A DNA stretch of 64,000 nucleotides from Anaerosolibacter sp. Its GTDB lineage: Bacteria; Bacillota; Clostridia; Peptostreptococcales; Thermotaleaceae. The notes under the pieces were generated by a model. That model was not told the DNA's origin, did not search any database, and was given only the letters and a program-made list of their open reading frames with translations. The position numbers and the translations under genes are program-made. Every line of letters begins with the position of its first letter. The first letter of the stretch is position 1. The stretch spans positions 1 through 64,000 of the forward strand of contig NZ_JARBTM010000003.1 in NCBI RefSeq assembly GCF_029240175.1, in the 5' to 3' direction. This document shows, piece after piece, positions 9,316 through 17,473 of this stretch.

Positions 9316-9397
9316 GAAAAGAATGAATAATTTAGAAGAAAATGAAACCACAAAGAGAGTATTACTCTTAGTAAGAGCAAACCAAGGAGGCGTGACA

Positions 9398-10426
9398 ATG
9401 AGATTTATTGATTTAAGAAGTGATACGGTGACGATGCCTACGGATGCTATGCGAGAAGCCATGTATAAGGCGGAGGTAGGAGATGATGTATATGGGGATG
9501 ATCCTACTGTAAGTAAGCTGGAGGCCTATGCTGCACAACTTTTGGGAAAAGAAGCTGCTTTGTTTGTACCTAGCGGAACCTTTGGAAATCAGCTGGCTCT
9601 TTTCACCCACTGCAAAAGAGGAGATGAAGTGATTTTATCCGATGACTCCCATATCGTCATGCATGAGGTTGGAGGGGCGTCGGTGATTGCTGGGGTGCAA
9701 TTAAGAACATTAACAACAAAAAAGGGGGAAATGGATCCTCGGGAAGTTGCATCAAAAATCAGAGGTGAGGATATTCACTATCCAAGTACAGGGCTTATTT
9801 GTCTTGAAAATGCCCATTCCAATGGTAGAGTAATATCTTTAGAGAATATGGCAGAAATCTATGAGATAGGGCAAACCCACGGAATACCTGTACACTTAGA
9901 TGGCGCAAGGGTATTTAACGCAGCTACCTATTTAGGCGTAGATGTGAAGGAAATTACCAAGTGTTGCGATTCTATTATGTGTTGTCTTTCTAAGGGATTG
10001 TGTGCACCTGTGGGCTCTATTCTGGCTGGATCAAAAGAATTTATTGATAAGGCAAGAAAAGGAAGAAAACTCATGGGTGGCGGCTTACGTCAGTCTGGCT
10101 TCCTGGCAGCAGCAGGACTCGTAGCTCTTCAAGAAATGGTGCAGCGCTTAAAAGAAGATCATGAAAATGCATTACTTTTAGGAAGAGAACTTGCCAAGAT
10201 ACCGGGAATCAAGGTAGACATGGAGGATATTCACTTAAATATGGTATTTTTTGATATGCAAGATACGGGATATGACTCCGATCAGTTGGTAGAAGAGTTT
10301 TTCAAGAGAGGCATCAAGATCAATCCAGCTGAGGATGGGATCATGCGCTTTGTGACCAACTACTGGATAAATACAGAGGATGTTCATCGGGTGGTGCAGA
10401 CAATGAAGGAGCTGCTATCTGCATAA
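9398..10426 (+). CDS. ltaE: low-specificity L-threonine aldolase
   Basis: A 342-residue PLP enzyme that cleaves L-threonine or allo-threonine to glycine and acetaldehyde. Family motifs: IDLRSDTVTMPT at the N-terminus, GDDVYGDDPT, the HLDGARVFNA segment with its PLP-binding Asp, and the PLP lysine Lys199 in CLSKGLCAPVGS. The start at 9398 is set by AAGGAGG at 9384-9390; the open frame extends further upstream into repeat DNA and was not used. It is monocistronic. Confidence 0.92.
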   Translation: MRFIDLRSDTVTMPTDAMREAMYKAEVGDDVYGDDPTVSKLEAYAAQLLGKEAALFVPSGTFGNQLALFTHCKRGDEVILSDDSHIVMHEVGGASVIAGVQLRTLTTKKGEMDPREVASKIRGEDIHYPSTGLICLENAHSNGRVISLENMAEIYEIGQTHGIPVHLDGARVFNAATYLGVDVKEITKCCDSIMCCLSKGLCAPVGSILAGSKEFIDKARKGRKLMGGGLRQSGFLAAAGLVALQEMVQRLKEDHENALLLGRELAKIPGIKVDMEDIHLNMVFFDMQDTGYDSDQLVEEFFKRGIKINPAEDGIMRFVTNYWINTEDVHRVVQTMKELLSA

Positions 10427-10433
10427 AAAGAAG

Positions 10434-10466
10434 AGCCCTTGAGAATATATAATATATCAAGGGCTT
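10434..10466 (+). terminator. possible hairpin terminator
   Basis: AGCCCTTGA and TCAAGGGCT form a 9-bp stem around a 15-base AT-rich loop just after ltaE. The following T tract is weak. Confidence 0.4.
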
Positions 10467-10522
10467 AGGTAATCATTGAGGTATATGTAAGAATGTAAGC
10501 ATAGTAGAAACCTTTAAAAATG

Positions 10523-10711
10523 CTATTTACCCTTTTTGCGCCAAAAACGGAATACTCCACCCAGGATCATATAACCAAAGAGAACAAAGATCAGGGTAAT
10601 AATCCGTTCATTTAGGGAGCCGTCGGCCATAAGAACAGGACCCATACCAAAAAAGGTTAACAGTAAAAATAAAACCAGAAAAATCAAATAACCTAAAGTA
10701 CGATTGCCCAT
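10523..10711 (-). CDS. small membrane protein, 62 residues
   Basis: Two hydrophobic segments (about residues 7-30 and 37-55) joined by a short polar loop, with a basic C-terminus RFWRKKGK. AAAGGTGAT precedes ATG by a normal distance. No family recognised; no operon partner. Confidence 0.6.
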   Translation of the reverse strand: MGNRTLGYLIFLVLFLLLTFFGMGPVLMADGSLNERIITLIFVLFGYMILGGVFRFWRKKGK

Positions 10712-10786
10712 GAAATCACCTTTTCCTTTTAAAAGATATAATAACTTTATTATGCTATATACTATTATATTATATCAGAAGTATAA

Positions 10787-10817
10787 AATACACCTTTTGC
10801 TAAAGGTGTATTTTTTT
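10787..10817 (+). terminator. intrinsic terminator
   Basis: Stem AATACACCTTT (10787-10797) / AAAGGTGTATT (10802-10812), loop TGCT, followed by a run of seven Ts. It is not directly preceded by a plus-strand gene, so it may stop read-through from ltaE before the lipoprotein gene. Confidence 0.7.
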
Positions 10818-10914
10818 GTGGAATTTATTAGATTTTACAGGGTGTAAAGCGATCTAAAAATTTAAACAATAATAGTGAGGATAAAAAAAGCTTATCCACG
10901 AAAGGAGAACAACT

Positions 10915-11685
10915 ATGAATTTTAGAAAAAATGGGTTTAAAATCTTTGCGGTGCTATTAATTTTCTCTTTACTAATCGTAGGTTGTACACCTGCCAGAAG
11001 ACCTATAACGGATCAGGCACCTGGTAGAACTGGAACTGGCGGTACTGGTACAGGCACTGGAACTGATGGTACTGGAACAGGAACCGGTGGTACTGGCGGA
11101 ACTACAGGGATGGGAACAAATGACACCAATAATGGAATTATAAGAACACCTGGAACAACCAATGATATTGCTAGAAATACGGCACCTGTAGATGACAATA
11201 ATGCAAATACACCTGGGGATACCATGGGTGGATCTAGAGGACAAGAGGGAGATATAGCTGGAAGAACAAATGAAGGAACTGATAGAACATCAGATTTAAT
11301 AACTCCTGGAACTCCAGGAACGAACGGAACAACAGGTATAGGAAATGGCGATGCAAATAACACCATGGAAACAAGAATTATCCGAGAAGCTGAAAGAGTA
11401 AATGGAGTAAAAAATGCAGTAGTTTTGGTGAATAATGATGTTGCTTATGTGGGCGTAGACGTAGGAACAACTATAGCAGATGAAGACGCTGACTATGTAA
11501 GAGATGAAGTAATCAACCGTATCCATACTGCGATCCCTACCATCGAGAGAGTATATGTATCCTCAAATCCTGATACGCTAGGGAGATTACGAGGCTTTGG
11601 GAACGACATCCGCGGCGGAAGACCAATTACAGGCTTTATCGACCAAGTAGAGACTATGTTTAGAAGGACAATCCCAAGAACGTAG
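10915..11685 (+). CDS. YhcN/YlaJ-family sporulation lipoprotein
   Basis: A 256-residue lipoprotein. The signal peptide ends in a lipobox LLIVGC with Cys at about residue 23. Residues about 37-65 are an almost pure Gly-Thr repeat (units of GTGTG), then a Thr/Asn-rich linker. The C-terminal domain (about 150-256: IIREAERVNGVKNAVVLVNNDVAYVGV) is the YhcN/YlaJ fold found in spore inner-membrane lipoproteins. GAAAGGAGAA precedes the ATG. The Gly-Thr stretch is unusual and may vary in length between strains. Confidence 0.85.
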   Translation: MNFRKNGFKIFAVLLIFSLLIVGCTPARRPITDQAPGRTGTGGTGTGTGTDGTGTGTGGTGGTTGMGTNDTNNGIIRTPGTTNDIARNTAPVDDNNANTPGDTMGGSRGQEGDIAGRTNEGTDRTSDLITPGTPGTNGTTGIGNGDANNTMETRIIREAERVNGVKNAVVLVNNDVAYVGVDVGTTIADEDADYVRDEVINRIHTAIPTIERVYVSSNPDTLGRLRGFGNDIRGGRPITGFIDQVETMFRRTIPRT

Positions 11686-11733
11686 GGTTAGACGTTAGAA
11701 GTTAGAAGTTAGAAGATAAAAGAATTAAAAGAG

Positions 11734-11775
11734 CAGTGGGTGAGAAGTATAAGCTTCACACCCACTGTCTTTGTT
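11734..11775 (+). terminator. terminator of the YhcN/YlaJ-type gene
   Basis: Stem CAGTGGGTG (11734-11742) / CACCCACTG (11759-11767) followed by a T-rich tail. It is preceded at 11692-11716 by three direct GTTAGAA units, one of the dispersed short-period repeats. Confidence 0.75.
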
Positions 11776-11824
11776 TTCTAAATAAAAATAAATGTAATTA
11801 TTATTTTGAGTTTGATACAACTTC

Positions 11825-11909
11825 TAGGGAGCGCCCCCTGTGGCGTTCCGTTTTGGAATAGCAAAATTTTAGATCTTTAAACGGAATGGCACAGGGGCCA
11901 TTTACTACG
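11825..11909. repeat. dispersed hairpin repeat, GGCCCCTGTGCC type
   Basis: Arms with the pattern AGGGAGCGCCCCCTGTGGCG... and ...GGCACAGGGGCCA are inverted relative to each other around an AT-rich centre. A second full copy is at 52363-52470 and single arms are at 21492-21520, 47029-47058 and 49649-49677. Confidence 0.65.
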
Positions 11910-12001
11910 AGAAGATAATGTGGAAAGTTTTTGGTAGTTCTATCCTCCTTGCACCCTTTCCCACTTCCACGGCATAGTATATATGGGGGGAGGTATGGAA
12001 A

Positions 12002-12997
12002 TTGGATGCGAAAATAAAAGAGATTGTAAAGAGATTTGGCTTAAGGGTAAATAATATCATTCCCCTCCGGGCAGTGTACATGGTAGACACAAACGAGGGA
12101 CGATTCTGCTTAAAGAAAATCAATTACACAGAGGATAAGCTCTTATTTCTATACAATGTAAAGGAACACTTGGCTGAAAATGGATTTGACCATACAGATC
12201 GTTATCGGCTCGCATACCAAAAACCCTTTGTGAAAAATAAAAACAATCTATATATCATGACCCGATGGATTGATGGAAGAGAATGTGATTTTCATAACCC
12301 TATAGAAGCAAAGGAAGCAGCAGAAAACCTAGGCAAGCTGCATATGGCATCCAAAGGATTTATGGCTCCAAAAGAAGTAAAAGTGAAGTCAGATCTAGGG
12401 AAGTGGCCAAAAACCTACTTGCAACGATGTGAAGACCTTATTGTCATAAAGAATTTAGTAAAAATGAAATCGGTGAAGGATAAAGTCGATATGCTCTTCT
12501 TAAGGAATGTTGATATGTGCTATCGAATGGGCATGAATGCTGTTCAGATGCTCCAAGATCACAGTTATGATCAACAGGTTGAATTGGAAGGCAGAGAAGG
12601 TTACTTATGTCATCATGACTACACGTACCATAATATCATTCTAGACTCAAACGGCAAGCAACATGTGATTGATTTTGACTATTGCAAGCACGAACTTAGA
12701 TGCTATGACTTAGCCCATTTTATTATGCGGAATATGCGTCGATTTTATTGGGACTTTGATATGGCATTGACGTTGATCGAAGCCTACAATCAAACCCGAA
12801 CTGTATCAGATAGAGAAATGCGGCTCATGGTAACCCTATTCCAGTTTCCACAGAAATTTTGGCGAATTTGTAATCGATATTATTATGAAAAATACAATTG
12901 GACCGAAGAAATATTTGCAAAGCATCTGTCAGAAAGCATCATTGACCTTCCTTTTCAGATGGATTTTTTAGAAAAATATTATAAAAAATTTTTATAG
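12002..12997 (+). CDS. CotS-family spore coat protein (APH fold)
   Basis: A 331-residue CotS-like protein with intact catalytic loop CHHDYTYHN and VIDFDYC. It is the fourth family member in the window and stands alone. The start is TTG at 12002, placed eight bases after GGGGGGAGG; the ATG at 11995 is out of frame. Spore coat location is inferred from the family. Confidence 0.8.
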   Translation: MDAKIKEIVKRFGLRVNNIIPLRAVYMVDTNEGRFCLKKINYTEDKLLFLYNVKEHLAENGFDHTDRYRLAYQKPFVKNKNNLYIMTRWIDGRECDFHNPIEAKEAAENLGKLHMASKGFMAPKEVKVKSDLGKWPKTYLQRCEDLIVIKNLVKMKSVKDKVDMLFLRNVDMCYRMGMNAVQMLQDHSYDQQVELEGREGYLCHHDYTYHNIILDSNGKQHVIDFDYCKHELRCYDLAHFIMRNMRRFYWDFDMALTLIEAYNQTRTVSDREMRLMVTLFQFPQKFWRICNRYYYEKYNWTEEIFAKHLSESIIDLPFQMDFLEKYYKKFL

Positions 12998-13026
12998 GGA
13001 AGAATTGTAGGTGATAGAATAAGGAA

Positions 13027-13112
13027 CGCTAGTCGCTGCTCGCCGCTCGCTACTGGCAAAGAGCAAATGAAATATCTTTTCCGAGAAGCGAACAGCGAGT
13101 AGCGAGCAGCCA
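13027..13112. repeat. TAGCGAG-type heptamer repeats, inverted
   Basis: Left arm 13027-13055 has CGCTGCT/CGCCGCT/CGCTACT units; right arm 13082-13112 has AGCGAAC/AGCGAGT/AGCGAGC units. It can fold into one imperfect hairpin. Same family at 22864-22930, 30831-30908 and 32985-33068. Confidence 0.7.
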
Positions 13113-13910
13113 CTACTCTACACTTCCATGTCCAATAAAATCTTGCAGCAAATCAAAGCGTCTATTCTTATGATAACCCGTAAAAACAATACCATCATAT
13201 CCCCGATTTCGCTCTTTCCCATGATATACCTGTACAGCTTCGATGCAGTCGCCAATGATGGTTTTGGTAATCTGCTGGGCGTGATATTCGTCACGAATGG
13301 TAGATTGCAGTAAATCTGTGGAAATAGAGGCTGCTACTGAAATCACCAGGTTATTCTTAGCAGCTAAAGCTAGACAGACAGGGGGAATAGCCAGTTCTGG
13401 GATAGATATTTTCGTCAAAAGCTTACTGGAAATACCATGGGGACCATGGCTGGGGATACTATAACCAATGCTGTCAAAAAGATCAAGCTCTAGATTAAGC
13501 TGCTTACGGAAAGATAATAGCATCCGAGCCATAGAACTTTTTGAGGACATCTCGGGGTAACAGTTTGTCAAAACCATATCAGCTTTACCTTCCTGAAGAT
13601 GGTCAATGAGCGTGTCGATAACGGAAGATAGGTCTCCATTCATATCTCCATCTACAAAGATTATGCCGTCTGCTTTTCGCTGTAGTGCCATCCAAGCGCC
13701 AACAGCTCTAGGAATATCCATGCCAAGGGGTTTGTTGCAGTAGATGTATTCAATACGTGGATCATCTATACCCTTTACGATTTCAAAGGACCTATCTTGA
13801 CAGCCATTTAGTACAACGATGATCTGATCTGTCTGGGTTTTTAAAAGCATATGAAGGGTTTGATTGATCTTTTCCTCTTCATCTTTTACAGGAACAACTG
13901 TACAAATCAT
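13113..13910 (-). CDS. GT2 glycosyltransferase
   Basis: A 265-residue GT-A fold enzyme: N-terminal VVPVKDEEEKINQTL, VVLNGCQDRS and the metal-binding FVDGDMNGD (DXD-like) motif. No membrane segments, so cytoplasmic. It is divergent from yabG, and the gene end runs into a repeat. A role in spore or envelope glycan synthesis is inferred from context only. Confidence 0.8.
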   Translation of the reverse strand: MICTVVPVKDEEEKINQTLHMLLKTQTDQIIVVLNGCQDRSFEIVKGIDDPRIEYIYCNKPLGMDIPRAVGAWMALQRKADGIIFVDGDMNGDLSSVIDTLIDHLQEGKADMVLTNCYPEMSSKSSMARMLLSFRKQLNLELDLFDSIGYSIPSHGPHGISSKLLTKISIPELAIPPVCLALAAKNNLVISVAASISTDLLQSTIRDEYHAQQITKTIIGDCIEAVQVYHGKERNRGYDGIVFTGYHKNRRFDLLQDFIGHGSVE

Positions 13911-14014
13911 AAAATTACCCCATTTCCCTATAAGGCTAGAAGCATGGATATAGGTTATATATCACCTATCTGTCATTATATATTACGAAGTGGACCTTTT
14001 AAAAGTGATTATGC

Positions 14015-14042
14015 ACCACACATATTTTCTCCACATACTATG
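14015..14042 (+). promoter_or_regulatory. candidate sigma-K-type promoter of yabG
   Basis: CATACTATG at 14034-14042 is one base off the CATANNNTA pattern, with ACCA about 15 bases upstream. yabG is a late mother-cell gene in Bacillus, so such a promoter is expected. The match is imperfect. Confidence 0.3.
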
Positions 14043-14078
14043 ATATTACAGAAAAATTCATCTGGGAGGAAATATTGA

Positions 14079-14807
14079 ATGAACTATTTAAGGATAGGAG
14101 ATTTGGTGGCAAGAAAGTCATATGACTATGATATATTGTTTAAGATTGTAGATATTGTGGAACGCCCAGGAAGACCAAGTACGGTAGTGCTGAAGGGCGT
14201 AGATCTCAGGATTGTAGCGGATGCACCTGAAGAAGATCTCCAAAAGATACCGTTAAATAAATTAGATGAGTTTCATCATTCCTACAGTAAGAAAATCGAT
14301 AAGCTTGTAAAGCGTATCCTAAAGGAAAGAAATCAGAAATATGAGGGGTATGGTGGATTGACAAGAACAATACCTGAACATATCAGAGGGGGCATACCCT
14401 TTGGCAAGCCAGGTAAGGTATTGCATTTAGATGGAGATGGTGAGTATTTGGATGTTTGCTTAAAAACCTATAAACAGTTAGAAATTGAAGCTGTGGGGAA
14501 ACAAATATCCGAATCTGATCAACCGCGGGTTATATCTGATCTTTTGCGGGAGCATGCACCAGATATTTTGGTAATTACAGGTCATGATGCACTTCTAAGG
14601 GGATACAAGGATTTTACAAATATTCAAAACTACAGGAGCTCCAAGTATTTTATAGAGGCTGTAAAAGAGGCAAGGAGATATGAGCCAAACATGGATGATC
14701 TTGTAATTTTTGCAGGAGCATGCCAATCTCACTATGAAGCTATCTTATCAGCAGGCGCAAATTTTGCCAGTTCACCCCATCGCATACTTATGGAGTGGAG
14801 AATGTAG
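14079..14807 (+). CDS. yabG: yabG 5' part, sporulation protease interrupted by element
   Basis: YabG is the mother-cell protease that trims spore coat and cortex-related proteins; family length is about 290. Here the frame stops after 242 residues. Residues 1-237 match the family, including H169 in ITGHD and C215 in GACQSHYE, the type of His and Cys expected for its cysteine-protease activity. After SSPHRIL the last five residues (MEWRM) come from the inserted DNA. The missing 57 C-terminal residues are encoded at 27012-27188. Codon 237 (CTT) begins with the CT shared with the downstream fragment (CTA), so joining is exactly in frame and gives 294 residues. GGGAGGAAAT precedes the ATG. Confidence 0.9.
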   Translation: MNYLRIGDLVARKSYDYDILFKIVDIVERPGRPSTVVLKGVDLRIVADAPEEDLQKIPLNKLDEFHHSYSKKIDKLVKRILKERNQKYEGYGGLTRTIPEHIRGGIPFGKPGKVLHLDGDGEYLDVCLKTYKQLEIEAVGKQISESDQPRVISDLLREHAPDILVITGHDALLRGYKDFTNIQNYRSSKYFIEAVKEARRYEPNMDDLVIFAGACQSHYEAILSAGANFASSPHRILMEWRM

Positions 14808-14809
14808 AA
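14768..14809 (+). other. left attachment site (attL)
   Basis: The yabG-side half-site ends at 14786, the crossover dinucleotide CT is 14787-14788, then TA and the element arm TGGAGTGGAGAATGTAGAA at 14791-14809. The arm is the inverted partner of 26991-27009. The stop codon of truncated yabG (14805-14807) lies in the arm. Confidence 0.82.
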
Positions 14810-14816
14810 GTTTAGT

Positions 14817-14845
14817 AAGTGTCCAAAAAAAAGGACACTTTTTTT
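14817..14845 (+). terminator. terminator just inside the element; overlaps an activator-like motif
   Basis: Stem AAGTGTCC (14817-14824) / GGACACTT (14833-14840), an A8 loop and five Ts. It would end transcription of interrupted yabG. The same bases contain TGTCC-A8-GGACA, close to the element's TGTNCA-N5-TGNACA motif and about 105 bp upstream of the first sigma-54 promoter, so a second use as binding site is possible. Confidence 0.75.
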
Positions 14846-14942
14846 ATGGGATAAATAGGAAAACGGTTGGAGGTTAATATATTAACAAAGTAAATAATTA
14901 CTAATAATGATGAAGATAAGGAAATATCAGAAATTTTTAAGT

Positions 14943-14958
14943 TGGCACTAGAATTGCA
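14943..14958 (+). promoter_or_regulatory. sigma-54 promoter of the MaoC-type hydratase gene
   Basis: TGGCAC (14943-14948), five bases, TTGCA (14954-14958): the canonical -24/-12 spacing, 56 bp before the start codon. Confidence 0.88.
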
Positions 14959-15014
14959 AATATAATCAAGGAGAAATTGGATAAACAATTAACAAACAAA
15001 AAGGGGGATTTTTT

Positions 15015-15434
15015 ATGGGTAAATCTTACGAACAAATCCAAGTAGGGGATCAAGGTCATTTTGAAAAAACCATTACAGAAACAGATATTTATCTATTTGC
15101 AGGAATCACTGGAGACTTAAATCCAGCCCATGTAAATCAACGGGTGGCGGAAAGCTCCATGTTCAAGGGGAGAATCGCTCACGGCATGCTCTCAGCTGGG
15201 CTAATTTCAGCGGTACTAGGGATGTATTTGCCTGGTCCAGGTACGATCTATTTATCTCAAAATTTAAAGTTTATGGCACCGGTCTATATTGGTGACACCA
15301 TAAAGGCTGTCGCAGAGGTAATTGAAAAGATGGAAAAGGGTAGAGTACGGTTGAAAACCACTTGTTACAATCAAGATGGAAAGATTGTCCTAGATGGAGA
15401 AGCGGTGGTCATTGCACCCAAGGAAAGCTGTTAA
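15015..15434 (+). CDS. MaoC-type (R)-specific enoyl-CoA hydratase
   Basis: A 139-residue single-hotdog hydratase like PhaJ, interconverting (R)-3-hydroxyacyl-CoA and trans-2-enoyl-CoA, for example (R)-3-hydroxybutyryl-CoA and crotonyl-CoA. The catalytic pair Asp34 and His39 lies in AGITGDLNPAHVN. AAAAAGGGGG precedes ATG 15015. It is the first gene of the element and has its own sigma-54 promoter. With the thiolase, SDR and CoA-transferase it could connect hydroxybutyrate to both oxidative and reductive branches of a fermentation (inference). Confidence 0.88.
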   Translation: MGKSYEQIQVGDQGHFEKTITETDIYLFAGITGDLNPAHVNQRVAESSMFKGRIAHGMLSAGLISAVLGMYLPGPGTIYLSQNLKFMAPVYIGDTIKAVAEVIEKMEKGRVRLKTTCYNQDGKIVLDGEAVVIAPKESC

Positions 15435-15482
15435 AATATTATCTTTATCCCTCAAAGCAGAAACAGATGGGCTAGGGATGCG

Positions 15483-15499
15483 TGTTCACTTTGTGAACA
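15483..15499. promoter_or_regulatory. candidate activator site 1 before the CoA-transferase gene
   Basis: TGTTCA-CTTTG-TGAACA, a perfect inverted repeat, the best example of the TGTNCA-N5-TGNACA motif. It lies about 265 bp upstream of the -12 element of the CoA-transferase promoter. Confidence 0.65.
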
Positions 15500-15562
15500 C
15501 GTTCAGAATTTTTGAAATACTTACAAATACTAGAAAAAAGCGCAATTGAAGAAAAATGCTTA

Positions 15563-15579
15563 TGTAAAAAAAATGAACA
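15563..15579. promoter_or_regulatory. candidate activator site 2 before the CoA-transferase gene
   Basis: TGTAAA-A5-TGAACA fits the same 17-bp motif with one weak half-site, about 190 bp upstream of the promoter. Confidence 0.5.
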
Positions 15580-15632
15580 CGCCATAAAAATTGGAATCGA
15601 CAAGGGGTGGAGGTTGAGGTCGAGGGATAATC

Positions 15633-15696
15633 GTAGGGGCGATTCACGAATCGCCCGTGGACCATGAATATCGGGCGATTCGTGAATCGCCCCTAC
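15633..15696. repeat. perfect 24-bp inverted repeat, GATTCACGAATC type
   Basis: Two 24-bp arms (15633-15656 and 15673-15696) are exact reverse complements, and each arm contains its own palindrome GGGCGATTC-ACG-AATCGCCC-like core. It sits inside outer arms of the GGTTGAGGT type (15609-15624 and about 15706-15733), so one hairpin element is nested in another. Related copies: 41744-41914 and part of 25782-25957. Confidence 0.75.
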
Positions 15697-15762
15697 AAAC
15701 TTAACCGTGATCTTGATCTTAATCTCAGTCTTTAAACGCGCCATTTCGCAAATATTGGTTTT

Positions 15763-15778
15763 TGGCATGATAATTGCT
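15763..15778 (+). promoter_or_regulatory. sigma-54 promoter of the CoA-transferase gene
   Basis: TGGCAT (15763-15768), GATAA, TTGCT (15774-15778), 48 bp before the GTG start. Confidence 0.87.
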
Positions 15779-15825
15779 ATATAGGATTCCATGAAAACAT
15801 TTTCATAAGATGGGAGGTCGTTGGT

Positions 15826-17379
15826 GTGAGAGTAAAAATCGCCACAGCAGAAGAAGCAGTAAAAAGCATAACCAGTAATAGTACAGTTGCAACGGCAGGA
15901 TTTGTTGGAAATGCAGTTCCTGAAGAATTAGAGATCGCGTTAGAGAAACGCTTTCAGGAATCAGGAGAGCCGAAAAACTTAACATTGGTGTATGCAGCAG
16001 GTCAGGGAGATGGAAAGGACCGAGGTCTTAATCATCTAGGACATGAGGGGTTATTAAAAAGAGTAATCGGAGGTCATTGGGGCCTGGTACCAAAAGTACA
16101 GAAATTAGCTTTCGAAAATAAAATCGAGGCCTATAATTTGCCACAGGGAGCTATTGCCCAGCTTTTTAGAGACATAGCAGCAGGAAAGCCTGGAACCATT
16201 ACCCATGTAGGGTTGAAAACATTTGTGGACCCTAGGGTAGAAGGCGGAAAGCTAAATAGTGTGACCAAGGAAGATGTGGTAGAGGTAGTAGAAATTTTAG
16301 GAAAAGAATACTTGCTATATAAAGCTTTTCCAATTGACTTTGCTTTGATCAGAGGTACTTATGCCGATGAAAATGGTAATGTTACTATGGAAAAGGAAGT
16401 AGGAACTTTAGAAGTCCTTTCCATGGCCCAGGCAGTGAAGAACTCAGGAGGAAAGGTAATCGTTCAGGTACAGAAGGTGGTAAAGGCAGGCGTTCTAGAT
16501 CCTAGATTGGTAAAGATTCCGGGAATTTATGTCGATACTATCGTACCCGTAGCAGATATGAAGAATCATATGCAGACCTTTGCAGAGAGCTATAACCCTG
16601 CGTATACAGGAGAGATTCAGATTCCAGTAAACTCAGTAAAACCATTAGAATTAGACGATAGAAAGATTATAGCCCGTAGAGCCGCCATGGAACTTATCCC
16701 AAATGCCATTGTAAATCTTGGCATCGGTATGCCAGAAGGGGTTGCTGTTGTAGCAAACGAAGAAGGCGTGGGCGATCAGATGATCCTTACGGTAGAACCA
16801 GGACCTATTGGAGGAATTCCAGCGGGTGGACAGAGCTTCGGTGCAGCCATCAATGCAGAGGCCATCATTGACCAGCCTTATCAGTTCGATTTCTATGATG
16901 GCGGCGGATTGGATGTGGCTTTCCTAGGATTGGCCCAATGTGACCAAGCAGGAAATATCAATGTAAGTAAATTTGGACCCAAAATCGCAGGAGCGGGTGG
17001 ATTCATCAATATCACGCAAAATGCAAAGAAAGTTATTTTCTGCGGAACCTTTACCGCTGGCGGATTGCAAATCACTACAGCCGATGGAAAGCTCATCATT
17101 GAAAATGAAGGAAAAGTAAAGAAATTTATTGAGCAAGTAGAACAGATTACTTTCAGTGGTCAGTATGCTGCAGAGAACAAGCAGCCTGTACTATATATTA
17201 CAGAAAGGGCTGTGTTTGAACTGAAAGATGGTGGGGTTGTATTAACAGAGATCGCACCAGGCGTGGATCTGGAGAAAGATATTTTGCGCCATATGGATTT
17301 CAAACCAATCATTAGTGAAAACTTAAAAGTAATGGATGCAAGGATTTTTAAAGAAGAGAAGATGGGATTACAATTGTAG
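15826..17379 (+). CDS. acyl-CoA:acetate/propionate CoA-transferase
   Basis: A 517-residue fused two-domain family I CoA-transferase of the propionate CoA-transferase (Pct/YdiF) type. The C-terminal half has the catalytic glutamate in [15 protein letters not shown] and the GLGMPEG-like [10 protein letters not shown] loop. It would activate a short-chain or 3-hydroxy acid with CoA from acetyl-CoA. Start GTG 15826 follows GGGAGG. Encoded in the element between the hydratase and a permease gene, which suggests activation of the transported acid. Substrate cannot be fixed from sequence. Confidence 0.87.
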   Translation: MRVKIATAEEAVKSITSNSTVATAGFVGNAVPEELEIALEKRFQESGEPKNLTLVYAAGQGDGKDRGLNHLGHEGLLKRVIGGHWGLVPKVQKLAFENKIEAYNLPQGAIAQLFRDIAAGKPGTITHVGLKTFVDPRVEGGKLNSVTKEDVVEVVEILGKEYLLYKAFPIDFALIRGTYADENGNVTMEKEVGTLEVLSMAQAVKNSGGKVIVQVQKVVKAGVLDPRLVKIPGIYVDTIVPVADMKNHMQTFAESYNPAYTGEIQIPVNSVKPLELDDRKIIARRAAMELIPNAIVNLGIGMPEGVAVVANEEGVGDQMILTVEPGPIGGIPAGGQSFGAAINAEAIIDQPYQFDFYDGGGLDVAFLGLAQCDQAGNINVSKFGPKIAGAGGFINITQNAKKVIFCGTFTAGGLQITTADGKLIIENEGKVKKFIEQVEQITFSGQYAAENKQPVLYITERAVFELKDGGVVLTEIAPGVDLEKDILRHMDFKPIISENLKVMDARIFKEEKMGLQL

Positions 17380-17473
17380 TATCCTTCCATGGCCCCTTTG
17401 GGGGCCAACCCTTAACTAGATGATATTATCATTATCATAAACTCATTAAATATTATAATAAGGAGGTATATTC

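Noticed and set aside
9293-9397. Longer N-terminus of threonine aldolase
   Set aside because: The extra residues come from repeat DNA and do not resemble the family; a strong ribosome binding site precedes 9398.
10972-11366. Minus-strand frames of 90-117 codons inside the lipoprotein gene
   Set aside because: They are shadows of the Gly-Thr repeat with unnatural Ser/Ile/Cys- or Val/Pro-rich composition and no ribosome binding site.
14079-14807. Short yabG explained as a sequencing frameshift or simple nonsense mutation
   Set aside because: The missing C-terminus is not downstream of the stop in any frame; it lies 12 kb away and fits exactly at a shared CT flanked by recombinase-type symmetric arms.
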